The notes under the pieces were generated by a model. The model had not been told where the DNA came from. It made no database searches and saw only the letters and a program-made list of their open reading frames with translations. Of a stretch of DNA of 57,511 nucleotides, positions 17,177 to 25,780 are shown piece by piece. Made by a program: the position numbers and the translations under genes. Source of the DNA: Bacteroidaceae bacterium (GTDB lineage Bacteria; Bacteroidota; Bacteroidia; Bacteroidales; Bacteroidaceae); the NCBI GenBank assembly GCA_017453465.1, contig JAFTEV010000019.1, positions 1 to 57,511 of the forward strand, given 5' to 3'. Each line of letters begins with the position of its first letter. The first letter of the stretch is position 1.

Positions 17177-18187
17177 TTATTTCTGACTTTCTTTTTCTGC
17201 TTTCTTGCGGGCTTTGGCTTCAGCCTTTTCTGCCTTTTCGCGCTCCTTGTCTTCTTTGGCTTCAGCTTTGTCAGCTTCGCTTTCGGCCTTGTCGCGTGCT
17301 TTCTCGGCTTCGGCTTCTGCTTTCTCGGCAGCTTTCTTGGCTTTAGCTTCAGCTTTTTCAGCAGCTTTCTTGGCCTTGGCTTCGGCGGCTTCTTGCTTCA
17401 GACGTTCTTTTTCGGCAGCTTTCTCGGCTTTTTCAGCAGCTTTCTTGGCTTTGGCTTCTTCGCGAAGACGTTGTTTGACGGTGACTACTTTGGGGTTATA
17501 GACTCCGCGCTTGCGCACCTTGGTCTTCTTGTCATCTGTCTTTCCGTCTTCAGCCCTTTCGTCTTCAGCCTTTTCATCTTCAGCTTTTTTCTCTTCTGCC
17601 TTTTCGCCTTCGTCCTTCTTGGCCTTTTCTTCGGGAGCTTTCTTCTTGCCGGCTTTCTCCTCGGCCTTCTTGTCGGCTTTCTCTTCTGCTTTTTCTTCAG
17701 GCTTCTGGTCGGCCTTGGCTTTCTCTTCTGCTTTCTTGTCGGCTTTTGTCTTGCGTTCTTTCTTTACGGTAAGTTTGCTTTTCTTGGAGTTTTCGGCTGC
17801 CTGTGACTGCTCGGCTTTTTGTGCACGTTTGGCCGAAGCTCGCGAGACGAGTGGCGTGCCCAGGAGGGCAGCCTGTTCAGCCTCAGTCAGTTGCTTGCCG
17901 TTCTTCTGTTTCTGCTTGGCGCGTGCCTTCAGTTTCTTGAGGTTTTCTTTCTCTTTCTGTACTTCGCGCTTGTGGCGTGCCAGGTCTTTGATGGCGCGGT
18001 TTTTTTCGCGCTCCAGTTCGCGTGCTTCCTGCTGTTTGGCTTTCTGCTGGGCTTTGAGCGACTTGATTCGCTCGGTGAGCTGTGCCTGGATGGTGTCCAC
18101 TTCGGCCACGGTCGATGCGGACATGGTGGGCGGGAGCAGCAGCAGGAGCAACAGCAGGAAAGAGGATTTGATACTCAAATTGTGCAT
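17177..18187 (-). CDS. Secreted Lys/Glu/Ala-rich coiled-coil protein
   Basis: 336 aa from the ATG at 18187, which gives a signal peptide with a run of leucines (SFLLLLLLLLPPTMSAS). The open frame extends to 18625, but that part is an out-of-frame reading of proS and is rejected. After about residue 30 the protein is almost entirely K/E/A repeats (KAEEKA-, KAAEKAEA-type), predicted as a long charged coiled coil, with one short non-repetitive island (GVYNPKVVTVKQRLR). There is no catalytic domain. The gene follows proS by 31 bases and ends in the strong hairpin at 17119-17156. The repeats make its length prone to change between strains. Function unknown; a periplasmic spacer or TolA-like linker is conceivable. 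Confidence 0.7.
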   Translation of the reverse strand: MHNLSIKSSFLLLLLLLLPPTMSASTVAEVDTIQAQLTERIKSLKAQQKAKQQEARELEREKNRAIKDLARHKREVQKEKENLKKLKARAKQKQKNGKQLTEAEQAALLGTPLVSRASAKRAQKAEQSQAAENSKKSKLTVKKERKTKADKKAEEKAKADQKPEEKAEEKADKKAEEKAGKKKAPEEKAKKDEGEKAEEKKAEDEKAEDERAEDGKTDDKKTKVRKRGVYNPKVVTVKQRLREEAKAKKAAEKAEKAAEKERLKQEAAEAKAKKAAEKAEAKAKKAAEKAEAEAEKARDKAESEADKAEAKEDKEREKAEKAEAKARKKAEKESQK

Positions 18188-18218
18188 TGTCAAATTGTTA
18201 ATTGTCAAATTGTCAAAT

Positions 18219-19697
18219 TTAATAGGCTCTGGCGATGAGTACACGGCAGGTGGCTGGTTTACCGCTGACCATGTCGGTGCCAGGTGTCTGTTCGTAGGCG
18301 TAGGGCACGCAGCGAATGGTGGCTTGGGTGTCTTCCTTGATTTTTGCTTCGGTTTCGGGGGTGCCGTCCCAGTGGCAGAGGAAGAATCCGCCGTCCTTGA
18401 TGCGCTCCTTGAATTCGTCGTAGTTGTCGCATTCGTAGATGTGTGCATTGCGGAACTTGACAGCCTTCTGGTAGATATTCTGCTGGATGTCGTCGAGGAG
18501 TTTCTGAATGTGTTGTTCGATGCCTTCCAGGGGGGCATTCTCCTTTTCCAGGGTGTCGCGGCGCATGACTTCCACGATGCCCTGTTCCAGGTCGCGTGCT
18601 CCGAGGACGATGCGCACGGGCACACCCTTCAGCTCGTAGTCGGCAAACTTGAAGCCTGGACGCTTGTTGTCGGAGTTGTCGTATTTTACACTGACACCCA
18701 TGTTTCTGAGGTTCTGCATGATGGCCTCTGCCTTTTCGTCGAGGATGGGCATCTGGGCAGGTTTGCCGATGGGGATGATGACTACTTGTGTGGGTGCCAA
18801 TGCTGGTGGCAGCACGAGTCCGTTGTCGTCGGAGTGGGTCATGATGAGCGCACCCATCAGTCGGGTAGATACGCCCCAGGAGGTTGCCCAGGCATATTCG
18901 GTTTTGTTGTCTTTGTTGAGGAAGGTTACATCGAATGCCTTGCCGAAGTTCTGGCCCAGGAAGTGGCTGGTGCCCGACTGTAGGGCTTTGCCGTCTTGCA
19001 TCATGGCTTCGATGGTGTAGGTGTCGAGTGCACCGGCAAAGCGTTCTGTCTCGCTCTTCACGCCCTGAATGACGGGTACGGCCATGTATTTCTCGGCAAA
19101 TTCGGCATAGATTTTGAGCATGAGCTTGGCTCGGTCTTCTGCTTCTTCACGAGTGGCATGGGCTGTGTGGCCTTCCTGCCAAAGGAATTCAGAGGTGCGC
19201 AGGAAGAGGCGTGTACGCATTTCCCAACGCATGACGTTGCACCACTGGTTGCAGAGGATAGGCAGGTCACGGTAGGATTTTATCCAGTTTTTGTAGGTGT
19301 TCCAGATGATGGTCTCGGAAGTGGGACGGATGATGAGTTCTTCTTCCAGTTTGGCTGCGGGGTCAACCACTACACCGTCGTGGGTCTCGTTGGTTTTCAG
19401 TCGGTAGTGGGTCACGACGGCACATTCCTTGGCAAAGCCCTCTACGTGTTCGGCTTCGCGGCTGAGGAAGGATTTTGGAATGAGCAGGGGGAAATAAGCG
19501 TTCTGCACGCCTGTGGCTTTGAACATAGAGTCGAGCACTTGCTGCATCTTTTCCCATATTGCATATCCGTAGGGCTTGATGACCATGCAGCCACGCACGT
19601 CGGCTTGCTCGGCCAGGTCGGCTTTCACTACGAGTTCGTTGTACCATTTCGAGTAGTCCTCACTGCGCTTTGTGAGGTCTTTCAATTCTGTTGCCAT
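18219..19697 (-). CDS. proS: Prolyl-tRNA synthetase (archaeal/eukaryal type)
   Basis: Class II synthetase that charges tRNA-Pro, 492 aa from the ATG at 19697 ([20 protein letters not shown]). It is the short type without the editing insertion domain, usual in Bacteroidetes. Visible: the [16 protein letters not shown] region of motif 2, [25 protein letters not shown] in outline, the motif 3 neighbourhood, then the anticodon-binding domain (VVIIPIG...[16 protein letters not shown]) and the zinc-like C-terminal domain ending in a tyrosine (RVLIARAY). The frame is open up to 19814, but that crosses the promoter (minus -7 box TACCTTTGC at 19729-19737). The KEA-rich gene lies downstream. Confidence 0.96.
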   Translation of the reverse strand: MATELKDLTKRSEDYSKWYNELVVKADLAEQADVRGCMVIKPYGYAIWEKMQQVLDSMFKATGVQNAYFPLLIPKSFLSREAEHVEGFAKECAVVTHYRLKTNETHDGVVVDPAAKLEEELIIRPTSETIIWNTYKNWIKSYRDLPILCNQWCNVMRWEMRTRLFLRTSEFLWQEGHTAHATREEAEDRAKLMLKIYAEFAEKYMAVPVIQGVKSETERFAGALDTYTIEAMMQDGKALQSGTSHFLGQNFGKAFDVTFLNKDNKTEYAWATSWGVSTRLMGALIMTHSDDNGLVLPPALAPTQVVIIPIGKPAQMPILDEKAEAIMQNLRNMGVSVKYDNSDNKRPGFKFADYELKGVPVRIVLGARDLEQGIVEVMRRDTLEKENAPLEGIEQHIQKLLDDIQQNIYQKAVKFRNAHIYECDNYDEFKERIKDGGFFLCHWDGTPETEAKIKEDTQATIRCVPYAYEQTPGTDMVSGKPATCRVLIARAY

Positions 19698-19728
19698 AGT
19701 TGTTTCGTTGTTTTTTGTTAATTTGTGT

Positions 19729-19737
19729 GCAAAGGTA
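19729..19737 (-). promoter_or_regulatory. proS promoter -7 box
   Basis: Minus-strand TACCTTTGC, about 32 bases before the proS ATG. Confidence 0.7.
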
Positions 19738-19746
19738 ATGCTTTTT

Positions 19747-19774
19747 AATGAAGAATGAAGAATGAAGAATGAAG
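19747..19774 (+). repeat. Four tandem AATGAAG units
   Basis: Four perfect 7-bp copies lie between the divergent proS and OmpA promoters, covering the expected -33 area of the rightward promoter. Confidence 0.85.
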
Positions 19775-19781
19775 AATTTTG

Positions 19782-19790
19782 TACCTTTGC
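19782..19790 (+). promoter_or_regulatory. OmpA-lipoprotein promoter -7 box
   Basis: TACCTTTGC, about 50 bases before the ATG at 19839. Confidence 0.7.
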
Positions 19791-19838
19791 AACGTTTTTA
19801 CGACAAAAACGCAATTAAAAACATTTATTTAACAACGT

Positions 19839-20561
19839 ATGAAGAATTTGAAAGTAATTGCACTCGCACTGAGTGTATTGGTTGTTTTCGCCGGATGCGG
19901 AAACATGAGTAACGCCACGAAGGGCGGACTGATTGGCGGTGGCGGCGGTGCTGCTTTGGGCACACTGGCTGGTGTGTTGATTGGTAAGGGACCTGGCGGT
20001 GCTGCCATTGGTGCTGCCATCGGTACTGCTGTGGGCACTACGGCTGGCATCTTGATAGGCAAGAAGATGGACAAGGCTAAGGCTGCGGCTGCGGCTGTGG
20101 AAAATGCCAAGGTGGAAGAAGTGACCGACCAGAATGGCCTGAAGGCTGTGAAGGTTACCTTCGAGTCGGGCATCTTGTTTCCATCGGGCAGCTCTGCCCT
20201 GAGTGCCGACGCACAGGGTTCGCTCCAGAAGTTTGCCAACACTGTGCTGAAGACTAACACCGACATGGACTGTGCCATCAAGGGTTACACTGACAACACG
20301 GGTTGGAAGAACACGACGGCTGCCGAGAGTCAGCAGAAGAACCAGGAACTTAGCCTTCAGCGTGCTCAGGCTGTTTCCACTTACCTGCTGAACCAAGGTG
20401 TACCTTCTTCTCAGATTAAGGCCATCGAGGGACTGGGCGAAACCAACCCTGTAGCCGACAATTCCACTAATGAAGGCAAGACGCAGAATCGCCGTGTCGA
20501 GGTGTATATCTATGCCTCCGAGAACATGATTAACGCTGCCAATGCTGGTACTTTGCAGTAA
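19839..20561 (+). CDS. OmpA-family lipoprotein with glycine zipper
   Basis: Outer-membrane lipoprotein of 240 aa. The lipobox ends at C20 (VVFAGC). A glycine-zipper membrane segment follows (about 29-76, rich in GGGG and AAIGAAIG), as in YiaD-type proteins. The C-terminal OmpA domain (about 105-230) binds peptidoglycan: FESGILFPSGSSAL, AIKGYTDNTG, LSLQRAQAVSTYL, NRRVEVYI. It would tether the outer membrane to the wall. The stop codon abuts the ATG of mtgA, so the two are co-translated, linking wall anchoring with glycan synthesis. Confidence 0.92.
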   Translation: MKNLKVIALALSVLVVFAGCGNMSNATKGGLIGGGGGAALGTLAGVLIGKGPGGAAIGAAIGTAVGTTAGILIGKKMDKAKAAAAAVENAKVEEVTDQNGLKAVKVTFESGILFPSGSSALSADAQGSLQKFANTVLKTNTDMDCAIKGYTDNTGWKNTTAAESQQKNQELSLQRAQAVSTYLLNQGVPSSQIKAIEGLGETNPVADNSTNEGKTQNRRVEVYIYASENMINAANAGTLQ

Positions 20562-21272
20562 ATGATAGCGAGTTTTTTCAATAAAGTATGGAAGTTCCTG
20601 AAGTGGGCCATCATTGCTTTCTTTGGAACTTCCATTCTTGCTGTAGTCATCTATCGGTGGCTGCCTGTGCCGTGTTCGCCGCTGATGTTTATCCGTTGTG
20701 GTCAGCAGCTGAAGGCAGGCGAATCACTCAAACTGAAACACCAGTGGGTGCCGCTCGATAGCATTTCAACGGATTTGCCTTTGGCTGTGTGGTCAAGCGA
20801 AGACCAAAATTTCTTGACTCACAACGGATTTGACTTTGGCCAGATTAAGGTGGCTGTTCAGGACAAGATGGAGGGAAAGCGGGAACGCGGAGCCAGCACC
20901 ATCAGTCAGCAGACAGCCAAGAACGTTTTCCTCTGGCCATCTCATAGTTGGGTCCGCAAGGGACTTGAGGTTTATTTTACGGTGCTGATTGAAACCATCT
21001 GGAGCAAGCAACGCATCATGGAGGTTTATCTGAACACTATCGAAATGGGCGATGGCATTTACGGCGCAGAAGCTGTAGCCTTGGAGCATTTTGGCTGTAG
21101 GGCGAAAGAGTTGACTCGCAATCAGTGCGCTATGATTGCCGTATCGCTGCCCAATCCAATCCGCATGAACAGTGCTTCACCTTCTGCTTACATGTATCGC
21201 CGCCAGTCGTGGGTTCTTCGCCAAATGCGTTATCTGGGCGAATTTCCCATGAAGGAGAAGAATGCGGAATGA
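20562..21272 (+). CDS. mtgA: Monofunctional peptidoglycan glycosyltransferase
   Basis: GT51-family enzyme of 236 aa that polymerises lipid II into glycan strands. One N-terminal membrane anchor (about 13-33) holds the catalytic domain in the periplasm. Conserved motifs: catalytic E80 in EDQNFLTHNGFD, RGASTISQQTAKN (about 109-121), and KQRIMEVYLNTIEMG. There is no transpeptidase domain, hence monofunctional. The length is normal. It starts directly after the OmpA lipoprotein stop codon. Confidence 0.95.
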   Translation: MIASFFNKVWKFLKWAIIAFFGTSILAVVIYRWLPVPCSPLMFIRCGQQLKAGESLKLKHQWVPLDSISTDLPLAVWSSEDQNFLTHNGFDFGQIKVAVQDKMEGKRERGASTISQQTAKNVFLWPSHSWVRKGLEVYFTVLIETIWSKQRIMEVYLNTIEMGDGIYGAEAVALEHFGCRAKELTRNQCAMIAVSLPNPIRMNSASPSAYMYRRQSWVLRQMRYLGEFPMKEKNAE

Positions 21273-21821
21273 AAGAACCGTAAACGAACCACCAAGAATT
21301 TTTTCAACACGGACCTTTAGTTCTGGTGGAGACAACGACACGAACTTTCACGAAAAAGAGTTTTCCGACAAAAACCTGTCATTCCTGTCATAAGTTTTTT
21401 ATTTTACTGATATGCAATTGATTCAACAATGACAGATTCTTTGAGAACTTGTCATTGTTTACGACATCTGTCACAAAACCTGTCGTACCATTAACCCAAT
21501 ATAAAACAACCTGTTACCTGCTATTTATGACGGGATGACAGGTTTTTCCCAAATAAAACTGTATGAAGTAGGGGTGACCAGATTCCAGTGGCACACTGCA
21601 TTGTCGCAGCCGTGGCACAATTCGCTCGTTGCAGTAGCAATGCCGTGCCACCGCAGTAGCAAAGTTCTCCCGCTGCAGCGGCAGAACTTTCCCGCCACAG
21701 CGGGAGAACTTTGCCACGGCAGCGGGAGAACTGTGCGACTATTCCACAAATACTTTCGGGGAAGGGGAGTGTAACTGTCAAAAAATATGATTATCCGTTG
21801 GTCGTACCACCAATACCTTTT
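21273..21821. other. Noncoding interval with GC-rich tandem repeat
   Basis: The left part contains repeated CCTGTCAT/TGACAGG strings (about 21377-21545). The right part (21600-21740) is a degenerate tandem repeat. Apparent reading frames here are repeat translations, not genes. Confidence 0.55.
21600..21740 (+). repeat. Imperfect 21-23-bp GC-rich tandem repeat with inversions
   Basis: About six units related to GCAGCGGGAGAACTTTGC. The copies at about 21704 and 21722 run forward, while 21658-21675 is the exact reverse complement, so the array can form long hairpins. An outer GTGGCAC/GTGCCAC pair also exists. Function unknown. Confidence 0.7.
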
Positions 21822-22382
21822 TTAACTTTTATGTCTGTATAACCAGTTTGCGACCGTGACGGGAATGGCGATAATCATCCCTGTGAAGAAATTTTGGTTG
21901 AAAAGGATGATGACTTTGTCGAGGGCTGACAGTGAGCCTATTTCGGTAATGAGGCTGCGGGCTTGCTGGTAAGATTCTTTCATGCCCATCTGGTTGTACA
22001 TTTCCTGGGTGGCTTTGTTTTCCATCATGTTCTGGAGGGCACCAACGAGTGCACCGTGGTCGAGCAGCGAGAAGTAGAAATATTCCAGTGCGCCGCAGAT
22101 TAAGCTGGCATACATGAACATACTGAAGATGTTGATGTAGGTAAAGAGAGGGGAAAGGGTGAGACCTAACTGGATGGTGCGAATCTTTATGCGGATTCCG
22201 AAGTAGAAATCCTGCACCAGCAATGCGATGAGACCGAATAAGGCTATGATGAGAAATATACCGTTTCCGCTGCGGAGTCCGATGACGTAGAGTGCAAAAA
22301 TTGCTGTCCAGCTTATGCCCATGATGCTGCCGTATTCCATGATGAATTGGCGCAGAATGGAAAGCCCGTTTTCTTTTTTCAT
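21822..22382 (-). CDS. DUF4199-type membrane protein
   Basis: 186 aa integral membrane protein with about four to five hydrophobic helices (17-34, 40-58, 75-100, 160-180) and a soluble loop before the last helix. Size and pattern (start MKKENGLSILRQFIMEYGSIMG, loop MMENKATQEMYNQMG) fit the DUF4199 family common in Bacteroidetes; function is unknown. It follows the SGNH hydrolase gene by 17 bases and belongs to the dnaA operon. Confidence 0.7.
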   Translation of the reverse strand: MKKENGLSILRQFIMEYGSIMGISWTAIFALYVIGLRSGNGIFLIIALFGLIALLVQDFYFGIRIKIRTIQLGLTLSPLFTYINIFSMFMYASLICGALEYFYFSLLDHGALVGALQNMMENKATQEMYNQMGMKESYQQARSLITEIGSLSALDKVIILFNQNFFTGMIIAIPVTVANWLYRHKS

Positions 22383-22399
22383 TTTGGAGTAGGGGGGAG

Positions 22400-23086
22400 C
22401 TATTTCTGTAGGTAGGTTGCTATTTGGTCGGCTATCTGTTGCATACCTTGGGTGGATGGATGGTCTGCTTGTTTGTGGATGTCGTTCAGTTGTATACAGT
22501 CAATGTTGTAGTGTTTGCAGATTTCAATGGAAGAGGTTGTAAGTTCTTCCGAGAGGTTGTTGTTAAGTATAAAGTAAAGCTTTACATTGATGTATCTTTT
22601 CTGCAAATAATCAAGCATGTATGCCATTGCTGGACGATACTGGTAGAGGTCTTCTTTCTTCCAGTCTTGATACTTGTATTCACCCATTGGGGATTTGGCC
22701 CAAGCATCGTTGGTTCCGCCAAAAATGAAGATGATGTCGGGCGAACCAAGGTTGGTCATTCGGGTAACGTAAGAACGGTCGGAGTAGTCGTTTTTGCCGT
22801 AGCCAGTGTTGCAGATGGTGGCTCCAGAGAATGAATTGTTTTGGCAAAGACGATAGCCCATTTTGTTGGCAAGCAAGTGCCACCAGGTTTGTTCTACCTT
22901 GAGGCAGTCGTTCTTCATCTGTGGCCTGGGATACCATGCCTTGTTTGTGTCGGGTTCGATGTATCCAGCAAAGGTGGAGTAGGAGTCTCCAAGGATGGAA
23001 ATCGAGGGTTTGTAGGTTTGTCCCTGTGCGAAACAGAAAGAGGCAATGCCAAGGAGCATTGCCGTCAGGATAAGGTTACGTTTCAT
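22400..23086 (-). CDS. Secreted SGNH/GDSL hydrolase
   Basis: Exported esterase-type hydrolase of 228 aa from the ATG at 23086. The signal peptide ends near SFCFAQ. SGNH blocks are visible: GDSYS (catalytic S35), the block II Gly in NSFSGATI, GGTND (block III Asn) and DHPSTQG (block V Asp-His). Related Bacteroidetes proteins de-esterify polysaccharides or lipids; the substrate is not predictable. The ATG overlaps the dnaA stop as ATGA, so a secreted hydrolase is translationally coupled to the replication initiator. Confidence 0.85.
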   Translation of the reverse strand: MKRNLILTAMLLGIASFCFAQGQTYKPSISILGDSYSTFAGYIEPDTNKAWYPRPQMKNDCLKVEQTWWHLLANKMGYRLCQNNSFSGATICNTGYGKNDYSDRSYVTRMTNLGSPDIIFIFGGTNDAWAKSPMGEYKYQDWKKEDLYQYRPAMAYMLDYLQKRYINVKLYFILNNNLSEELTTSSIEICKHYNIDCIQLNDIHKQADHPSTQGMQQIADQIATYLQK

Positions 23087-24486
23087 GAGCGTAGTAGGTT
23101 TTCTAAGCATTCTATGTCGTCTTTGGTCTTTTGATCCACCGATTCCAAGTTGCGTATGTTCTTGATGGCATGGATGACTGTGGCATGGTTTCTGCCGCCA
23201 AGTTTCAGTCCAATCTGCACAATGCTTTCGTCGGTGAATTTGTTGGCCAGATAGATGGTAATCTGGCGTATGTAGGAAATGGGTTGTTTGCGTGTTCGGG
23301 AAGTAAGGGTTTCAGCGGTTATATTGAAATGTTCACACACTTTGTCACGAATGGTCTCTACCGTGAATTCTTTGTTGGTGTTTTCCTTGGCCTTGAATTT
23401 GGGCATGACTTTGTTGACCAGCTTCATGTCGATGTCACAGTTATAGACAATGGAGTGGGCCATGAGGGAGTTGATCATGCCTTCGAGGTCACGCACGCTG
23501 TCATCTACATTTTCTGCAATGTAGTTGAGGATGGTCTGGGGAATGTTGAGCCCTTCCTGATTGATTTTTGCGTTAAGAATGGAGAGGCGCAGTGCTTTTG
23601 TGGGCTTTTCGATTTCTGCCTGTAATCCCCATTTGAATCGGGTAAGCAGGCGGTCTTCCAGGCCCAAGATGTCGATGGGAGGTCGGTCGGCAGTGAGTAT
23701 AATCTGCTTTTTGTTGAGGTGCAGGTGATTGAAGATGTGGAAGAAGGTGTTTTGTGTGTCTTGCTTTCCAGAGAATTCTTGCACGTCGTCGATGATGAGC
23801 ACGTCGATGGTTTGATAGAATGCGATGAAGTCGTTGCGCAAGTTCTTTCTGACGGCATTTCCCCACTGCACGGTGAAGAGGTGGGCTGATACGTAGAGTA
23901 CACGGAGTTGGGGGTGCAGTTCCTTGATTCTCCATCCGATGGCGTTGACAAGATGGGATTTTCCACAGCCTGATGGTCCGAACACGAAGAGAGGGTTGAA
24001 TGTCTTTGCCGGGTTTTTGGCGATGGCTTCGCCGACGGAACGTGCCAGTCGGTTGCTTTCTCCCTCGATGAATGTGTCGAAATTGTAGATGGTGTTCAGC
24101 TGGGAGTCCAATTCACTTGGGTTAGAAGCGGAAAGCTGTGTGGGCGACACATTGGCAGGACGGGTGGTTTGCTGTCGGGGTGTGGTGATGTCCGTCTTGT
24201 GTGTTCCTTCTTCGGTGGCAGTGGTGCCGCCTTCTTTGTCCTTCAGTATGCGGTAATAGAGTGACACCTCGCCAAAGAATCGGCGGAGGGCAGTGCGCAT
24301 CAAGCGAAGGTATTTTTCCTCAATGACATCTTTTACAAAAGAGCTGGGCACATTCAGATAAAGTTTGCCGTCGTTGAAACTTTCAAATTCCACGAAGGCA
24401 AAGATTGTCTTGTATTGCTCTGGGCTGATGTTGTCGCTGATGAAGTGGCGACAGTTTTCCCATTTGCTCTTATAGTCAATATTCAT
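23083..24486 (-). CDS. dnaA: Chromosomal replication initiator DnaA
   Basis: 467 aa from the ATG at 24486 (MNIDYKSKWENC); the frame is open to 24567 but that lies in the promoter. Domain I (1-85) binds partners, domain II (85-125) is a Thr-rich linker, and domain III is the AAA+ ATPase with Walker A GPSGCGKS (170-177) and Walker B LIIDDVQ. Domain IV is the DNA-binding domain with the signature GGRNHATVIHA. It melts oriC and fires replication. I see no cluster of DnaA boxes in the flanks, so the origin is probably not here. A -33/-7 pair lies upstream at 24511-24545. Confidence 0.96.
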   Translation of the reverse strand: MNIDYKSKWENCRHFISDNISPEQYKTIFAFVEFESFNDGKLYLNVPSSFVKDVIEEKYLRLMRTALRRFFGEVSLYYRILKDKEGGTTATEEGTHKTDITTPRQQTTRPANVSPTQLSASNPSELDSQLNTIYNFDTFIEGESNRLARSVGEAIAKNPAKTFNPLFVFGPSGCGKSHLVNAIGWRIKELHPQLRVLYVSAHLFTVQWGNAVRKNLRNDFIAFYQTIDVLIIDDVQEFSGKQDTQNTFFHIFNHLHLNKKQIILTADRPPIDILGLEDRLLTRFKWGLQAEIEKPTKALRLSILNAKINQEGLNIPQTILNYIAENVDDSVRDLEGMINSLMAHSIVYNCDIDMKLVNKVMPKFKAKENTNKEFTVETIRDKVCEHFNITAETLTSRTRKQPISYIRQITIYLANKFTDESIVQIGLKLGGRNHATVIHAIKNIRNLESVDQKTKDDIECLENLLRS

Positions 24487-24510
24487 TTGTTTAGTAGTGT
24501 TTTTTGTGGT

Positions 24511-24545
24511 GCAAATTTTTGCTGTGTTTTTGCAGTGCAAATTTC
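24511..24545 (-). promoter_or_regulatory. dnaA promoter (-33 TTTG and -7 box)
   Basis: On the minus strand two AAATTTGCAC-like strings lie 27 bases apart (24537-24545 and 24510-24518), the correct spacing for a Bacteroidetes -33/-7 pair. Confidence 0.45.
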
Positions 24546-24778
24546 CGCTTTTTTTTTTAGATAGCAAAATCTTCTTGCTTTTTCGTTTTTCCGAAAATTA
24601 CAAGATTGTGTGTATTTTCAGAGTTTTATCAAGCCCATGCTTTTGTTAGAGCAAAATTAGGTTTGCGCTTTTTCTTTCTTTTGTAAATGAATTAGTTGTG
24701 TGTTTTTATTGTTGTTCCACATTGAAGCTTTGGAAGAGTGTTTGTGAAGGCTAAACCGTTGTTTTTTACCCGCTAAAA

Positions 24779-24809
24779 ATAGCCGTGAAAGATTTTGTTT
24801 CACGACTAT
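24779..24809 (-). terminator. Terminator of the amidase-MCE operon
   Basis: Stem ATAGCCGTGAAA/TTTCACGACTAT with a 7-base loop, followed on the minus strand by a T-rich run. Confidence 0.65.
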
Positions 24810-24844
24810 CTTATTTTGACAATGTTTAGATAGAAGTCGCAGGT

Positions 24845-25759
24845 TTATTTTTTGTATTCCTTTTCTTTTTTGCCGAACAGGGAGAAGTGGACATAGCGTT
24901 TCGGATGCAGTCGGAGGTCTTCGAGCAGCAGTGAAGCGTTGATGATGGTGGTGTCGATGTGGAGTGCTATGGCATTGTCGTTTATGAGCAGTCCGAGTGT
25001 GTTGTCTTTGCTGTTGAGCGATGTGTTCAGTTTGCTTGTAATGCTGTTGGCGTTGGCCAGTGTCTGGTTGGCGTTGCTGGCAATAGTGGCTATGTCTATC
25101 TGGTTGATGTTGGCTGTCAGGGTTTCGGCATTGTTCATGACGTGGTTTGCCGATGTCATGAGTTGTGGCACATCTTTCTTGAGCAGGAGGTTTATTTCAT
25201 CGGTAGTAGTCTTCAAGTTCGCAGTGGTGTATTCCAGATTGTGGAGCGATGCAGCCAGTGCAGGGTCGGATGCAAGTTGGTTGAGGGAGGTCAGGATGGA
25301 GTCAACCTTGGGAATCAGCTGTTGAACCTGTGGAATCATGTTTCCAGCCGCTGCCATCAGGTCGGTAGATTCTGTGCCGTAGATTGTGTCGCTTGGTGTG
25401 ATGGCGGGTGCAGTGTACTGGCCGAGTGCAAAGTTAAGTTTTGAGGCTCCCAGCAGTTCTTTTGACACAAAAACGGTTGTGCCTTCTGGAATGCGGAAAG
25501 TGGGGTCGATGTTGAGCGACAGTGTCATGTTTTGTTGCGCTTCGTTGTATTTGATGGATTTAACGTAGCCTACTTTGAGTCCGTTGGCAAGCACGTCGGA
25601 TGAAATGCTGATTCCTGTAACATTCTTCATGATGACGGTGTAGATTTTGTCATTATTGAAGAGAGTCAGTCCTTTCAGGAGTATGATGCCTACATAGATG
25701 ATGATAATGGCAATAACGGCAGTGATGCCTATTTTGATTTCTTTCGTGAAAAACTTCAT
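24845..25759 (-). CDS. MCE-domain (MlaD-like) lipid-transport protein
   Basis: 304 aa protein with one N-terminal membrane anchor (about 10-30), an MCE domain (about 38-115: YTVIMKNVTGISISSDVLANG in outline, VFVSKELLGASKLNF) and a long helical tail (about 140-290) rich in Asn/Thr/Ala. MCE proteins form hexameric rings or tubes carrying phospholipids between the two membranes. The permease and ATPase partners are not in this window. It follows the cell-wall amidase gene by 21 bases, a pairing common in Bacteroidetes. Confidence 0.88.
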   Translation of the reverse strand: MKFFTKEIKIGITAVIAIIIIYVGIILLKGLTLFNNDKIYTVIMKNVTGISISSDVLANGLKVGYVKSIKYNEAQQNMTLSLNIDPTFRIPEGTTVFVSKELLGASKLNFALGQYTAPAITPSDTIYGTESTDLMAAAGNMIPQVQQLIPKVDSILTSLNQLASDPALAASLHNLEYTTANLKTTTDEINLLLKKDVPQLMTSANHVMNNAETLTANINQIDIATIASNANQTLANANSITSKLNTSLNSKDNTLGLLINDNAIALHIDTTIINASLLLEDLRLHPKRYVHFSLFGKKEKEYKK

Positions 25760-25780
25760 GGTGTTACGTGTGTTGTGAAC

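Larger units (their letters stand above)
24487..24844. other. AT-rich interval between dnaA and the MCE gene
   Basis: It holds the dnaA promoter (24511-24545) and a terminator for the amidase/MCE operon (24779-24809). The rest is AT-rich with no gene and no convincing TTATCCACA boxes. Confidence 0.55.

Noticed and set aside
18188-18625. N-terminal extension of the KEA-rich gene
   Set aside because: It lies inside proS in another frame; the signal peptide begins at 18187.
17511-18983. A 490-codon plus-strand frame
   Set aside because: Antisense to the KEA-rich gene and proS; the long Phe/Ser-rich run is the complement of the K/E/A repeats.
21514-21781. Several frames across the GC-rich array
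   Set aside because: Frames are open in several phases on both strands because of the repeat; no conserved protein features.
24487-24844. oriC next to dnaA
   Set aside because: No cluster of TTATCCACA-like boxes or 13-mer unwinding repeats; only scattered AT-rich sequence, a promoter and a terminator.
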